Position numbers and translations under genes: made by a program. Below, piece after piece: positions 49,660-57,988 of a stretch of 64,000 nucleotides of DNA. How positions within the stretch are numbered: position 1 is the stretch's first letter; each line of letters begins with the position of its first letter. The notes below the pieces were generated by a model. The model was not told the DNA's origin. It saw only the letters and a list, made by a program, of their open reading frames with translations, and did not search any database. Source of the DNA: Actinoallomurus purpureus (GTDB lineage Bacteria; Actinomycetota; Actinomycetes; Streptosporangiales; Streptosporangiaceae); contig NZ_JAMXMY010000004.1 in the NCBI RefSeq assembly GCF_024055795.1, positions 307,727 through 371,726 on the forward strand, in the 5' to 3' direction.

Positions 49660-52017
49660 TCACGAACGTGCGTCGCGGGCGGCGGCGATGGCGACCTGGC
49701 CGAGGCTGATGCCGCCGTCGTTCGGCGGCACCCGCTGGTGGACGAGCACTCGCAGGCCGTGCCGTTCGAGGCCGTCGGTGACGCGGTACAGCAGCAGCCG
49801 GTTCTGGAAGACGCCCCCGGACAGTGCCACCGTCCCGATCCCGGTGGCGGCGCACAGGCGCGCGCAGGCGGCCACGGTGACGTCGGCGAGGCCGTGGTGG
49901 AAGCGCGCGGCGACGGTCGCGACAGGGAGGCCGCCGCGCAGGTCGTCGACTACGGCGCGGATCAGGTCGTCGGCCCGGATGACCAGCGGGTCGCCGATTC
50001 CGGGAAAGCGCCCGTCGCTGTCTCGGACGGACAGCGGGTCGCCGGTCCCGGGAAGCCGCCCGTCGTCCCGGACGGCCGGCTGGTCGGCGCGGTCGATCCG
50101 CGCCGGGTGGCCGGCCGTCTCACGGGGGTCGGCGCGTTGCTCCAGCTCGATCGCCGCCTGGCCCTCGTAGTTCACGATGTCCCGTACGCCGAGCAGGGCC
50201 GCGACCGCGTCGAACAGGCGGCCGGCGCTGGAGGTGAGCGGGGAGTTCACGCCGGACCTCGCCACCGCCCGTACGGCGTCCCAGTCCGGCCGGTGGCGGG
50301 CCACGACGTCCAGGCCCGTGGGTGGCGCGCCGTCGTACGCCGCGTCCAGGTGGGCGGCGGCCATCCGCCAGGGCTGCCGGATGGCGGTCACCCCGCCCGG
50401 CAGGGGCACCGGGGACAGGTGTCCCGCCCGTACGTACCCGGTCAGGTCCGCGACGAGGAGCTCGCCGCCCCAGATCGTTCCGTCGGGGCCGTAGCCGGTG
50501 CCGTCGAAGGCGACTCCGATCACCGGGCCGGCCTCCCGGTTGTCCGCGAGGCAAGCGGCGATGTGGGCGTGGTGGTGCTGCACGCCCACGAGGTCGACGT
50601 CGTCGAGCGCCAGGGCGTACTTCGTCGACAGGTACTCCGGATGCAGGTCGTGGGCGACGACGCGCGGTGTGATGGCGAACAGGCGCCGGAAGTGCTCGAT
50701 CCCCTCGGTGAAGGAACGCAGCGTCTCGTAGTTCTCCAGGTCCCCGATGTGATGGGAGACGAAGGCGCGGTCCTCTTTGAGGAGACAGAAGGTGTTCTTG
50801 AGCTCGGCCCCGCAGCCCAGCACCGGGCGGGGGGCCGGCCGGGCGAGCCACACCGGCTGCGGCGCGTACCCGCGTGACCGCCGCAGCGGGAGCTCCCGGC
50901 CCCGTACGACGCGCACGACGGAGTCGTCGGTGCGGATGTGGATCGGCCGGTCGTGCGTGAGGAACGCGTCGGCGACGCCGGAGAGCCGCTTGAAGGCGTC
51001 CTCGTCCCGGAAGGCGATGGGTTCCTCTGCCACGTTGCCGCTCGTCAGGACGTACGGGCGGCCGAGCTCGCGGGCCAGGAGATGGTGCAGCGGCGTGTAC
51101 GGCAGCATGATCCCGAGCTCGCGGTTGCCCGGGGCGACCGCCTCCGCCACCGGTGCGTCGGGGCGCCGGGGAAGCAGCACGATCGGGCGTCGCGGTCCGG
51201 TGAGCAGGCGTTCGGCGGCGAGGTCCAGGAGGCAGAGCCGCCGGGCGGCGTCGAGGTCGGGGACCATCACGGCGAACGGCTTGTCCTCGCGGTGCTTGCG
51301 CGAGCGCAGGCGCCGGGCCGCCGCCTCGTCGCGGGCGTCGACCGCCAGGTGGTGGCCGCCGAGCCCCTTCACGGCCAGGACGGCCCCGGCCCGCAACACC
51401 TCGGCCGCCGCCGCGATCGGATCGTCGCCCTGCGCGCCGCGAAGGCGGAGCGTGGGGCCGCAGGCCGGGCAGCACGTGGGCTGGGCGTGGAACCGCCGGT
51501 CCGCTGGATCGTGGTACTCCGCCGCGCACGCGTCGCACATGGCGAACCCGGCCATCGTCGTCACCGGCCGGTCGTACGGAACGTCGCGGATGATGGTGAA
51601 GCGCGGCCCGCAGTTCGTGCAGTTGACGAACGGATAGCGGTACCGCCGGTCGGCGGGGTCGAACAGCTCGGCGAGGCAGTCCGCGCAGGTGGCGACGTCC
51701 GGGGAGATCAGCGTCTCGCGGTCGTCCCCCCGTCGGCTCGGGACGATGCGGAACCCGCGCTCGCCCCGGACCGGAAGCGGTGTCGCGGTCATCCGGTGGA
51801 TCACCGCCAGGGGCGGCGGATCGTCCCGGAGTCCCTCCTGGAACCGCGTCAGCGCGTCGGACGGGCCCTCGACCTCGACGAAGACGCCGTGGGCGTCGTT
51901 GCCCACCCATCCGGCCAGCTCCAGCCGCCGGGCGAGTGAATGAACGTACGGCCGGAACCCGACCCCCTGCACGATCCCCTCGACGCGGATCAGCAGCCGA
52001 GCGGAGGCTGATCGCAT
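49660..52017 (-). CDS. hypF: Hydrogenase maturation carbamoyltransferase HypF
   Basis: A 785-residue enzyme that makes the cyanide ligand precursor for the NiFe(CN)2CO site. Order of parts: acylphosphatase domain (residues 5-93), two zinc fingers (C111/C114/C133/C136 and C161/C164/C183/C186), the YrdC-like domain (VLAVKGLGGHHLAVDA, KHREDKPFAVMV) and the Kae1-like carbamoyltransferase domain (VQHHHAHIAACL, GVAFDGTGYGPDGTIWGGELL). Residues 649-680 are an unusual two-unit repeat, VRDDGRLPGTGDPLS / VRDSDGRFPGIGDPLVI. It is divergent from the hydrogenase operon. Confidence 0.95.
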   Translation of the reverse strand: MRSASARLLIRVEGIVQGVGFRPYVHSLARRLELAGWVGNDAHGVFVEVEGPSDALTRFQEGLRDDPPPLAVIHRMTATPLPVRGERGFRIVPSRRGDDRETLISPDVATCADCLAELFDPADRRYRYPFVNCTNCGPRFTIIRDVPYDRPVTTMAGFAMCDACAAEYHDPADRRFHAQPTCCPACGPTLRLRGAQGDDPIAAAAEVLRAGAVLAVKGLGGHHLAVDARDEAAARRLRSRKHREDKPFAVMVPDLDAARRLCLLDLAAERLLTGPRRPIVLLPRRPDAPVAEAVAPGNRELGIMLPYTPLHHLLARELGRPYVLTSGNVAEEPIAFRDEDAFKRLSGVADAFLTHDRPIHIRTDDSVVRVVRGRELPLRRSRGYAPQPVWLARPAPRPVLGCGAELKNTFCLLKEDRAFVSHHIGDLENYETLRSFTEGIEHFRRLFAITPRVVAHDLHPEYLSTKYALALDDVDLVGVQHHHAHIAACLADNREAGPVIGVAFDGTGYGPDGTIWGGELLVADLTGYVRAGHLSPVPLPGGVTAIRQPWRMAAAHLDAAYDGAPPTGLDVVARHRPDWDAVRAVARSGVNSPLTSSAGRLFDAVAALLGVRDIVNYEGQAAIELEQRADPRETAGHPARIDRADQPAVRDDGRLPGTGDPLSVRDSDGRFPGIGDPLVIRADDLIRAVVDDLRGGLPVATVAARFHHGLADVTVAACARLCAATGIGTVALSGGVFQNRLLLYRVTDGLERHGLRVLVHQRVPPNDGGISLGQVAIAAARDARS
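49978..50073. repeat. In-frame two-unit repeat within hypF
   Basis: Two similar units of about 45-50 bp, one with CCGGGAAAGCGCCCGTCG and one with CCCGGGAAGCCGCCCGTCG, encode the 32-residue insert of HypF. The insert lies in the carbamoyltransferase domain before RADDLIRAVVDDL. Confidence 0.65.
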
Positions 52018-52186
52018 ACGTCGATTGTTGCCCGCGGCGTGGGAGCTCCGAGACGTCCCCACGACTGTCGTCACCGAGAACTTACCTACCACGCCGAGCC
52101 TTTACCGCCGATTGTGCGAGACAGGGTGTCCGTCCGGAACAACGTGGACATAGCGTGACGGTACGGATCCGGGATGGAGCGTGCAC

Positions 52187-52804
52187 ATGACTGTGACACC
52201 ACCCATGGAACGGGTCAGTCAGGCGTTCGCGAGGCGTGAGACGGCCGGCCGGATGCTCGCCGACGACTCCGAGCGTGTGGCCCGCGCGTGCCAGGACATG
52301 GCGGTCCGCTTTCACCGGGGCGGCAAACTGATCGCCTTCGGCAACGGCGGGGCCGGCACGGACGCGGCGCACGTCGCGGTGGAATTCATGCATCCGGTGA
52401 TCGTGGGCAAGCGTGCGCTGCCGGCCTTGGCGGTGAGCAACGACGCGGCGGCCATCACCGGGGTGGCGTGCCATGAGGGGTTCGCCGAGGTCTTCGCCCA
52501 CCAGGTTCGCGAGTGGGCGGCGCCGGCGGACATCGCCTTGGGCATCTCTTCGGACGGTCAGTGCGTGGACGTCCTTCGCGGCCTGGAGGCGGCCCACGCG
52601 CTGGGGCTGCTCACCGTCGCGCTCACCGGCGGGGACGGCGGCACGCTGGCCCGCAGCCCGGCGATCGACCACCTGCTGATCGCCCAGTGCGACGATCCCG
52701 CGGTCGTCAAGGAGATCCACGTGACGACGTACCACATCCTCTGGGAGCTCGTTCACGTGTTCTTCGAGCAGCCCGGCCTGCTCGGCCCGGAGGTGATCGG
52801 ATGA
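52187..52804 (+). CDS. SIS-domain protein (phosphoheptose isomerase-like), first copy
   Basis: A 205-residue sugar-isomerase-fold protein, first gene of the hydrogenase operon. GGKLIAFGNGGAGTDAAHVAVEFMHP corresponds to the GNGGSxxDAxH motif of GmhA. ADIALGISSDGQCVDVLRGLEAA aligns with the phosphate-binding loop. GmhA isomerises sedoheptulose 7-phosphate. SIS genes recur in actinobacterial group 1h hydrogenase loci, but their part there is not known. GGGATGGAGCGTGCAC lies before ATG 52187. Its stop overlaps the next start (ATGA). Confidence 0.85.
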   Translation: MTVTPPMERVSQAFARRETAGRMLADDSERVARACQDMAVRFHRGGKLIAFGNGGAGTDAAHVAVEFMHPVIVGKRALPALAVSNDAAAITGVACHEGFAEVFAHQVREWAAPADIALGISSDGQCVDVLRGLEAAHALGLLTVALTGGDGGTLARSPAIDHLLIAQCDDPAVVKEIHVTTYHILWELVHVFFEQPGLLGPEVIG

Positions 52805-53061
52805 CCGAGCGCGGCCCGTGTTCGGAGGAGGTGTGCGTCACCTGTTCCGACGAGGCCGTGCCCGTCACGGTGGTGCGCTTGCTCGACGGCGACCTGGCGG
52901 TCGCCGACGTGGGCGGCGGCGCGCACGAGGAGATCAGCGTCGCGCTGGTCGACGCGGCCGTCGGCGACACGATCCTGGTCCACGCCAAAGAGGCCATCGC
53001 GGTGGTCGCGCGGGGTGATCGACGCGAGGTCGCAGGGGGGAGCGGCAATGGCCGGGAGTGA
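52801..53061 (+). CDS. HypC-like protein with non-canonical N-terminus
   Basis: An 86-residue small beta-barrel protein resembling HypC/HupF. Instead of the N-terminal MCLxIPG it opens MTERGPCSEEVCVTCSDEAVPVTVV, with CxxCSDEA in place of the catalytic second-position Cys. The middle, VADVGGGAHEEISVALVDAAVGDTILVHAKEAIAVV, fits HypC strands well. The canonical HypC is encoded separately at 61115. It overlaps both flanking SIS genes, suggesting that the three are made in fixed proportion. Possibly a specialised chaperone of this hydrogenase class. Confidence 0.8.
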   Translation: MTERGPCSEEVCVTCSDEAVPVTVVRLLDGDLAVADVGGGAHEEISVALVDAAVGDTILVHAKEAIAVVARGDRREVAGGSGNGRE

Positions 53062-53716
53062 GCCACCAGAGGGGATGCAGGAGCTCTATCCGTTCCTGTA
53101 TTCGGGAGAGTCCGAGATCGAGACGGTCCTGGCGGAGGTCGGCCGGTCGACCGCGGAGAAGGCCGCGGAGATCGTCAGCCTCCGGCGCGAGGTCGCGGAG
53201 CGGTCGGGGGTCCTGCTCGCGGAGTGCGCCGAGGCGATGGCCAAGAGGTTCGCCCTGGGCGGCCGGCTGTTCTCGTTCGGGAACGGCGGCAGCAGCACCG
53301 ACGCCCAGGAGGTCGCCGAGGTGTTCTCCTACCCGGGGCGCGGGCGGGCGCTGCCCGCACTGTGCCTGACCGGTGACGTCGCGTTGCTGACCGCGCTGTC
53401 CAACGACGTGAGCTTCGAGGTGGTGTTCGCCCGGCAGCTCGCCGCCCTGGGCGGCTCGGGCGACATCGCGCTCGGCCTGTCGACGAGCGGCGGGTCGGCC
53501 AACGTCCTCCGGGCGATCGACGAGGCGGCCCGGCGCGGCATGCTCACGATCGCGCTGGCTGGATACCAGGGCGGCAAGCTGGCCGAGCTGGAGGCGCTCG
53601 ACTACCTGTTCGTGATCCCGTCGGCGTCCGTGCACCGCATCCAGGAGGCGCAGACGACCGTCTACCACGTCCTGTGGGAGCTGACGCAGCACGCCCTCGG
53701 GACGCTCTCAGCCTAG
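53048..53716 (+). CDS. SIS-domain protein, second copy
   Basis: A 222-residue paralogue of the product at 52187. Motifs: GGRLFSFGNGGSSTDAQEVAEVFSYPG and GSGDIALGLSTSGGSANVLRAIDEAA (phosphate loop STSGGSANV, more canonical than in the first copy). QTTVYHVLWELTQHAL matches the C-terminal helix of the first copy (VTTYHILWELVHVF), so the two may form a hetero-oligomer. GGGGGGAGCGGC precedes ATG 53048, within the end of the HypC-like gene. The hydrogenase small-subunit gene begins 8 nt after its stop. Confidence 0.85.
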   Translation: MAGSEPPEGMQELYPFLYSGESEIETVLAEVGRSTAEKAAEIVSLRREVAERSGVLLAECAEAMAKRFALGGRLFSFGNGGSSTDAQEVAEVFSYPGRGRALPALCLTGDVALLTALSNDVSFEVVFARQLAALGGSGDIALGLSTSGGSANVLRAIDEAARRGMLTIALAGYQGGKLAELEALDYLFVIPSASVHRIQEAQTTVYHVLWELTQHALGTLSA

Positions 53717-53724
53717 GAGGCGAC

Positions 53725-54801
53725 ATGACGGCGCCAACCGCACCGCCGGCGGCCGAGCCCCAGGAGCAGGAGGAGCCGGTCGTCCACATCCTGTGGATCA
53801 ATGCGGGGCTGAGCTGCGACGGGGACTCCGTCGCCCTGACGGCGGCGACCCAGCCCAGCATCGAGGAGATCGTGCTCGGCGCCCTGCCGGGGCTGCCGAG
53901 GGTCGCCGTGCACTGGCCGCTGATCGACTTCGAGTCCGGCCCCATGCAGGGGGCCGACACGTTCATCGAGTGGTTCCACAAGGCGGACCGTGGCGAGCTG
54001 GAGCCCTTCGTCCTCGTCGTCGAGGGCTCGATCCCCAACGAGTCGATCAAGCTGGAGGGCTACTGGTGCGGGTTCGGCAACAACCCCGACACCGGCCAGC
54101 CCATGACCACCAGCGAGTGGCTGGACCGGCTCACGCCCAAGGCGACGGCCGTCCTGGCCGCCGGCACCTGCGCGGCGTACGGCGGCATCCACGCCATGGC
54201 CGGCAACCCGACGGGCGCCATGGGCGTCGCGGACTACCTCGGCTGGGACTGGAGGTCCAAGGCGGGGCTGCCGATCGTCAACGTGCCCGGCTGCCCGGTC
54301 CACCCGGACAACCTGGCGGAGACCATCACGTACCTGCTGTACCAGGTCGCGGGGCAGGCGCCGATGATCCCGCTGGACGAAATGGGGCGCCCCACCTGGC
54401 TGTTCGGCCAGACGGTCCACGAGGGCTGCGACCGCGCCGGGTACTACGAGCAGGGGCAGTTCACCACCGAGTACGGCTCGCCGAAGTGCCTGGTCAAGAT
54501 CGGCTGCTGGGGGCCGGTCGTGAAGTGCAACGTTCCCAAGCGCGGCTGGATCAACGGCGTGGGCGGCTGCCCGAACGTCGGCGGCATCTGCATCGCCTGC
54601 ACGATGCCCGGATTCCCGGACAAGTTCATGCCGTTCATGGACGAGCCGCCGGGCGCGCGTGTGTCGTCCGGGACCAGCGGCGTGTACGGGAAGGTGATCC
54701 GCAAGCTGCGGAGCATCACCCTCGAGACGGTCGACAAGGAGCCGAAGTGGCGGCAGAAGGGCCGCGCTCTGCTCACCGGTTACACGCCGCCCTGGAGCTG
54801 A
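53725..54801 (+). CDS. hhyS: [NiFe] hydrogenase small subunit, group 1h/5-like
   Basis: A 358-residue iron-sulfur subunit. The N-terminus has no twin-arginine signal, so it stays inside. The proximal cluster motif reads INAGLSCDGDSV with Cys31 and Asp34: one of the four canonical cysteines is replaced by Asp, as in actinobacterial-type (group 1h) hydrogenases such as that of Ralstonia. Further cluster ligands: ACTMPGFPD, GTCAAYGGIHA, VPGCPVHPDN, HEGCDRAGYY, CLVKIGCWGP and GGCPNVGGICIAC. These enzymes oxidise traces of atmospheric H2 and tolerate O2. GGAGGCGAC precedes ATG 53725. Confidence 0.93.
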   Translation: MTAPTAPPAAEPQEQEEPVVHILWINAGLSCDGDSVALTAATQPSIEEIVLGALPGLPRVAVHWPLIDFESGPMQGADTFIEWFHKADRGELEPFVLVVEGSIPNESIKLEGYWCGFGNNPDTGQPMTTSEWLDRLTPKATAVLAAGTCAAYGGIHAMAGNPTGAMGVADYLGWDWRSKAGLPIVNVPGCPVHPDNLAETITYLLYQVAGQAPMIPLDEMGRPTWLFGQTVHEGCDRAGYYEQGQFTTEYGSPKCLVKIGCWGPVVKCNVPKRGWINGVGGCPNVGGICIACTMPGFPDKFMPFMDEPPGARVSSGTSGVYGKVIRKLRSITLETVDKEPKWRQKGRALLTGYTPPWS

Positions 54802-54805
54802 TCGC

Positions 54806-56611
54806 ATGACCACCACACCGCATCGAGAGAAGCGCAGGCAGAAGCAGGAGAGCGAACTCGTCGAGATGGCGTGGGATCCGATCACCCGGATCGTGGGGAG
54901 CCTCGGGATCTACGCCAAGGTCGACTTCGCCAACCGGGAGGTCGCCGAGTGCTACAGCACCTCGTCGATCTTCCGGGGCTACAGCATCTTCATGAAGGGC
55001 AAGGACCCGCGGGACGCGCACTTCATCACGAGCCGGATCTGCGGCATCTGCGGCGACAACCACGCGACCTGCTCGGTGTACGCGCAGAACATGGCCTACG
55101 ACGTCCGCCCGCCGCACCTCGGCGAGTGGATCATCAACCTTGGCGAGTCCGCCGAGTACATGTTCGACCACAACATCTTCCAGGAGAACCTGGTCGGGGT
55201 GGACTTCTGCGAGAAGATGGTCCGCGAGACCAACCCGGGCGTGCTCGCGCTGGCCGAGCGCACCCAGGCCCCGCACGCCGGGGACCACGGCTACCGCACG
55301 ATCGCCGACATCATGCGCTCGCTGAACCCCCTCGAAGGGGAGTTCTACCGCGAGGCCCTCGCCATGAGCCGTACGACGCGGGAGATGTTCTGCCTGATGG
55401 AGGGCAGGCACGTGCACCCGTCCACGCTGTACCCGGGCGGCGTCGGCACGGTGGCGACGGTCCAGCTGTTCACCGACTACCTCACCCGGCTCACCAGGTA
55501 CGTGGAGTTCATGAAGCGGGTCGTGCCCATGCACGACGACCTGTTCGACTTCTTCTACTACGCGCTGCCCGGCTATGAGCAGGTGGGCCGGCGCCGGGTG
55601 ATGCTGGGCTGCTGGGGCAGCCTGAACGACCCGGAGCACTGCGACTTCCGCTACGAGAACATGTCCGACTGGGGCCGGAAGATGTTCGTCACCCCGGGCG
55701 TGATCATCGACGGCCGGCTGGTCACCAACGACCTGGTGGACATCAACCTCGGCATCCGGATCCTTCTCGGCAGCTCGTACTACGACGACTGGGCCGACCA
55801 GGAGCCGTTCGTCCGGACCGACCCGCTCGGCAACCCGGTCGACATCCGGCACCCGTGGAACCAGCACACGATCCCGAAGCCTCAGAAGCGCGACTTCACC
55901 GACAAGTACAGCTGGGTGATGTCGCCGCGCTGGTTCGACGGGCAGGACCTTCTCGCCCTGGACACCGGCGGCGGGCCTCTCGCGCGGCTCTGGTCGACGG
56001 CGCTGTCCGGGCTCGTGGACATCGGCTACGTCAAGGCGACCGGCTACAGCGTCGTGATCAACCTGCCGAGGACCGCGACGCTGCCGGAGAAGACGTTCGA
56101 GTGGACGATCCCGCAGCGGAACGGCGAGCTGATGTCCAACACGATCGAGCGCAACCGGGCGCGCACCTACTTCCAGGCGTACGCCGCCGCTTGCGCGCTG
56201 TACTTCTGCCAGATGGCCCTGAACGAGGTCCGGCAGGGGCACACACAGACGTGGACGCCGTTCACCGTGCCGGACGAGGCGATCAGCTGCGGCTTCACCG
56301 AGGCCGTCCGCGGTGTCCTGTCCCACCACATGGTGATCAGGAACGGCAAGATCGCCAACTACCACCCGTACCCGCCGACCCCGTGGAACGCCAGCGTCCG
56401 CGACTCCTACGGGACCCCGGGGCCGTACGAGGACGCGGTGCAGAACACCCCGATCTTCGAGGAGAACCCACCGGAGACGTTCAAGGGCATCGACATCATG
56501 CGGACCGTGCGCAGCTTCGACCCGTGCCTGCCCTGCGGCGTGCACATGTACCTCGGCACGGGCAAGGAACTGCGCAGGCTGCACACCCCGCACGCCTTCG
56601 GCCCGGCATGA
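54806..56611 (+). CDS. hhyL: [NiFe] hydrogenase large subunit, group 1h/5-like
   Basis: A 601-residue catalytic subunit. Nickel-binding motif L1 is RICGICGDNH (Cys79, Cys82) and L2 is DPCLPCGVH (Cys574, Cys577, His580). After His580 a 21-residue tail (MYLGTGKELRRLHTPHAFGPA) should be removed by the maturation protease encoded at 60144. The rest is well conserved, e.g. GRHVHPSTLYPGGVGT and SHHMVIRNGKIANYHPYPPTPWNASVRD. It follows the small subunit gene by 4 nt. With its partner it should form the cytoplasmic or membrane-associated H2-oxidising heterodimer. Confidence 0.95.
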   Translation: MTTTPHREKRRQKQESELVEMAWDPITRIVGSLGIYAKVDFANREVAECYSTSSIFRGYSIFMKGKDPRDAHFITSRICGICGDNHATCSVYAQNMAYDVRPPHLGEWIINLGESAEYMFDHNIFQENLVGVDFCEKMVRETNPGVLALAERTQAPHAGDHGYRTIADIMRSLNPLEGEFYREALAMSRTTREMFCLMEGRHVHPSTLYPGGVGTVATVQLFTDYLTRLTRYVEFMKRVVPMHDDLFDFFYYALPGYEQVGRRRVMLGCWGSLNDPEHCDFRYENMSDWGRKMFVTPGVIIDGRLVTNDLVDINLGIRILLGSSYYDDWADQEPFVRTDPLGNPVDIRHPWNQHTIPKPQKRDFTDKYSWVMSPRWFDGQDLLALDTGGGPLARLWSTALSGLVDIGYVKATGYSVVINLPRTATLPEKTFEWTIPQRNGELMSNTIERNRARTYFQAYAAACALYFCQMALNEVRQGHTQTWTPFTVPDEAISCGFTEAVRGVLSHHMVIRNGKIANYHPYPPTPWNASVRDSYGTPGPYEDAVQNTPIFEENPPETFKGIDIMRTVRSFDPCLPCGVHMYLGTGKELRRLHTPHAFGPA

Positions 56612-56645
56612 CCGAACGCGGCAGGTCGCGGAGAGGGGGGCCGAC

Positions 56646-57359
56646 ATGCCGGAGACGTACGACGTCCGCACGACGGGCGACCGCGTGGACGCGCTGCTGG
56701 CCGAGCTCGGCCGACTCGCCGACGCCACGACCGTGGCCAAGGTCGAGGAACTGCTGCGGTCCGTGGTCGGGCTGTACGGCGCCGGGCTCGAACGCGTCAT
56801 GGAGATCGTCACCGAGACCGGCGCGGCGGAGGCGCTGCGCCGGCTCACCGGGGACGAGCTCGTCTCCGGCCTGCTCATCCTGCACGAGCTGCATCCGCTG
56901 ACGGCGGAGGAACGCGTCCTCGCCGCGCTCGACGACGTACGCCCGTACCTCGGCCTGCACGACGGCGGCGTGGAGCTGCTCGGCATCGACGACGAGGGCG
57001 TCGTACGGCTGCGGCTGGAGGGCACCTGCCACGGCTGCCCGTCCTCGCGGGTCACCGTCGCGCAGGCCATCGAGCGCGCCATCGCCGGAGCGGCACCGGA
57101 GATCTCCCGCGTGGACGTCGACGGCCTCGTCCCGGAGCCGGAGCCCCCGCTGCTGCAGATCGGCCCCCGCCCGCCTGGGGGGCCGATCACGGGCACCGGG
57201 GCGGATCCGGACGGGCGGGCGCGGCCGTACGCCGAGGGCGGTCTGGACGGGCGGGCCCGGCCGGACGGCGCGGACCGGCGGGCGCGGCCGGTCGGGAACG
57301 CGCCGCCGGTGCGGACGCCGCCCGGACCGTGTCCGGTCCCCGAGGAGGCCGTCCGATGA
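56646..57359 (+). CDS. NifU-like iron-sulfur scaffold protein
   Basis: A 237-residue protein. An N-terminal helical region (residues 1-85) precedes a NifU C-terminal domain (90-160) with the cluster-binding TCHGCPSS (Cys128, Cys131). The last about 75 residues are Pro/Arg/Gly-rich and include three near-copies of DGRARP, not part of the family. Probably supplies Fe-S clusters to the hydrogenase small subunit. Its stop overlaps the next start (ATGA). Confidence 0.87.
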   Translation: MPETYDVRTTGDRVDALLAELGRLADATTVAKVEELLRSVVGLYGAGLERVMEIVTETGAAEALRRLTGDELVSGLLILHELHPLTAEERVLAALDDVRPYLGLHDGGVELLGIDDEGVVRLRLEGTCHGCPSSRVTVAQAIERAIAGAAPEISRVDVDGLVPEPEPPLLQIGPRPPGGPITGTGADPDGRARPYAEGGLDGRARPDGADRRARPVGNAPPVRTPPGPCPVPEEAVR

Positions 57360-57988
57360 CCGCGGGCGGGCTCCGCCGGCTCCGCCAGCCCCCGGCGGCG
57401 GACGGGGAGCGCTGCGAGATATGCGCCGAACCCCTCGGCGAGCGGCACGGCCACGTGGTGAACCTCGAATCCCGCGCGCTGCTGTGCACCTGCCCGCCCT
57501 GCCACCTTCTCTTCACCCAGGACGGCGCGGGGCGGGGGCGGTTCCGCGCGGTGCCGGACCGCCACCTCCACACCCGGGACTTCCGGATGTCGGCGGCCGA
57601 CTGGGAGGACCTCCAGATCCCCGTCCGCATGGCCTTCTTCTTCTACAACTCCGCCCTCGGCCGTGACGTCGCGTTCTACCCGAGCCCCGGCGGCGCCACC
57701 GAGTCGCAGCTCCCCCTGGACACCTGGGAGCGCGTGCTCGCGGCCAACCCGGTCATGGCCGGCGTACGGCCCGACGTCGAGGCGCTCCTGGTCGACCGGT
57801 GCGCCGACGACCGGTTCGCCTGCCACCTGGTGCCGATCGACGCGTGCTACGAGCTGGTCGGGATCGTACGGCTGCACTGGCGCGGCTTCGCCGGCGGCCA
57901 GGAGGCGTGGGAGGCCATCGACGACTACTTCGCCGCGCTGCGAGAACGCGGGCGGGAGGTCGTTCCGGAGGAGGCGGGCGATGGCTGA
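57356..57988 (+). CDS. DUF5947-like hydrogenase-locus protein
   Basis: A 210-residue protein with an N-terminal metal-binding look: CEICAEPLGERHGHVVNLESRALLCTCPPC (CxxC plus CxCxxC). The following part, DLQIPVRMAFFFYNSALGRDVAFYPSPGGATES, is conserved in actinobacterial hydrogenase loci (I recall it as DUF5947). The four or five Cys suggest a zinc or Fe-S site. Exact role unknown; a rubredoxin-like or assembly function is inferred from position. Confidence 0.75.
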   Translation: MTAGGLRRLRQPPAADGERCEICAEPLGERHGHVVNLESRALLCTCPPCHLLFTQDGAGRGRFRAVPDRHLHTRDFRMSAADWEDLQIPVRMAFFFYNSALGRDVAFYPSPGGATESQLPLDTWERVLAANPVMAGVRPDVEALLVDRCADDRFACHLVPIDACYELVGIVRLHWRGFAGGQEAWEAIDDYFAALRERGREVVPEEAGDG

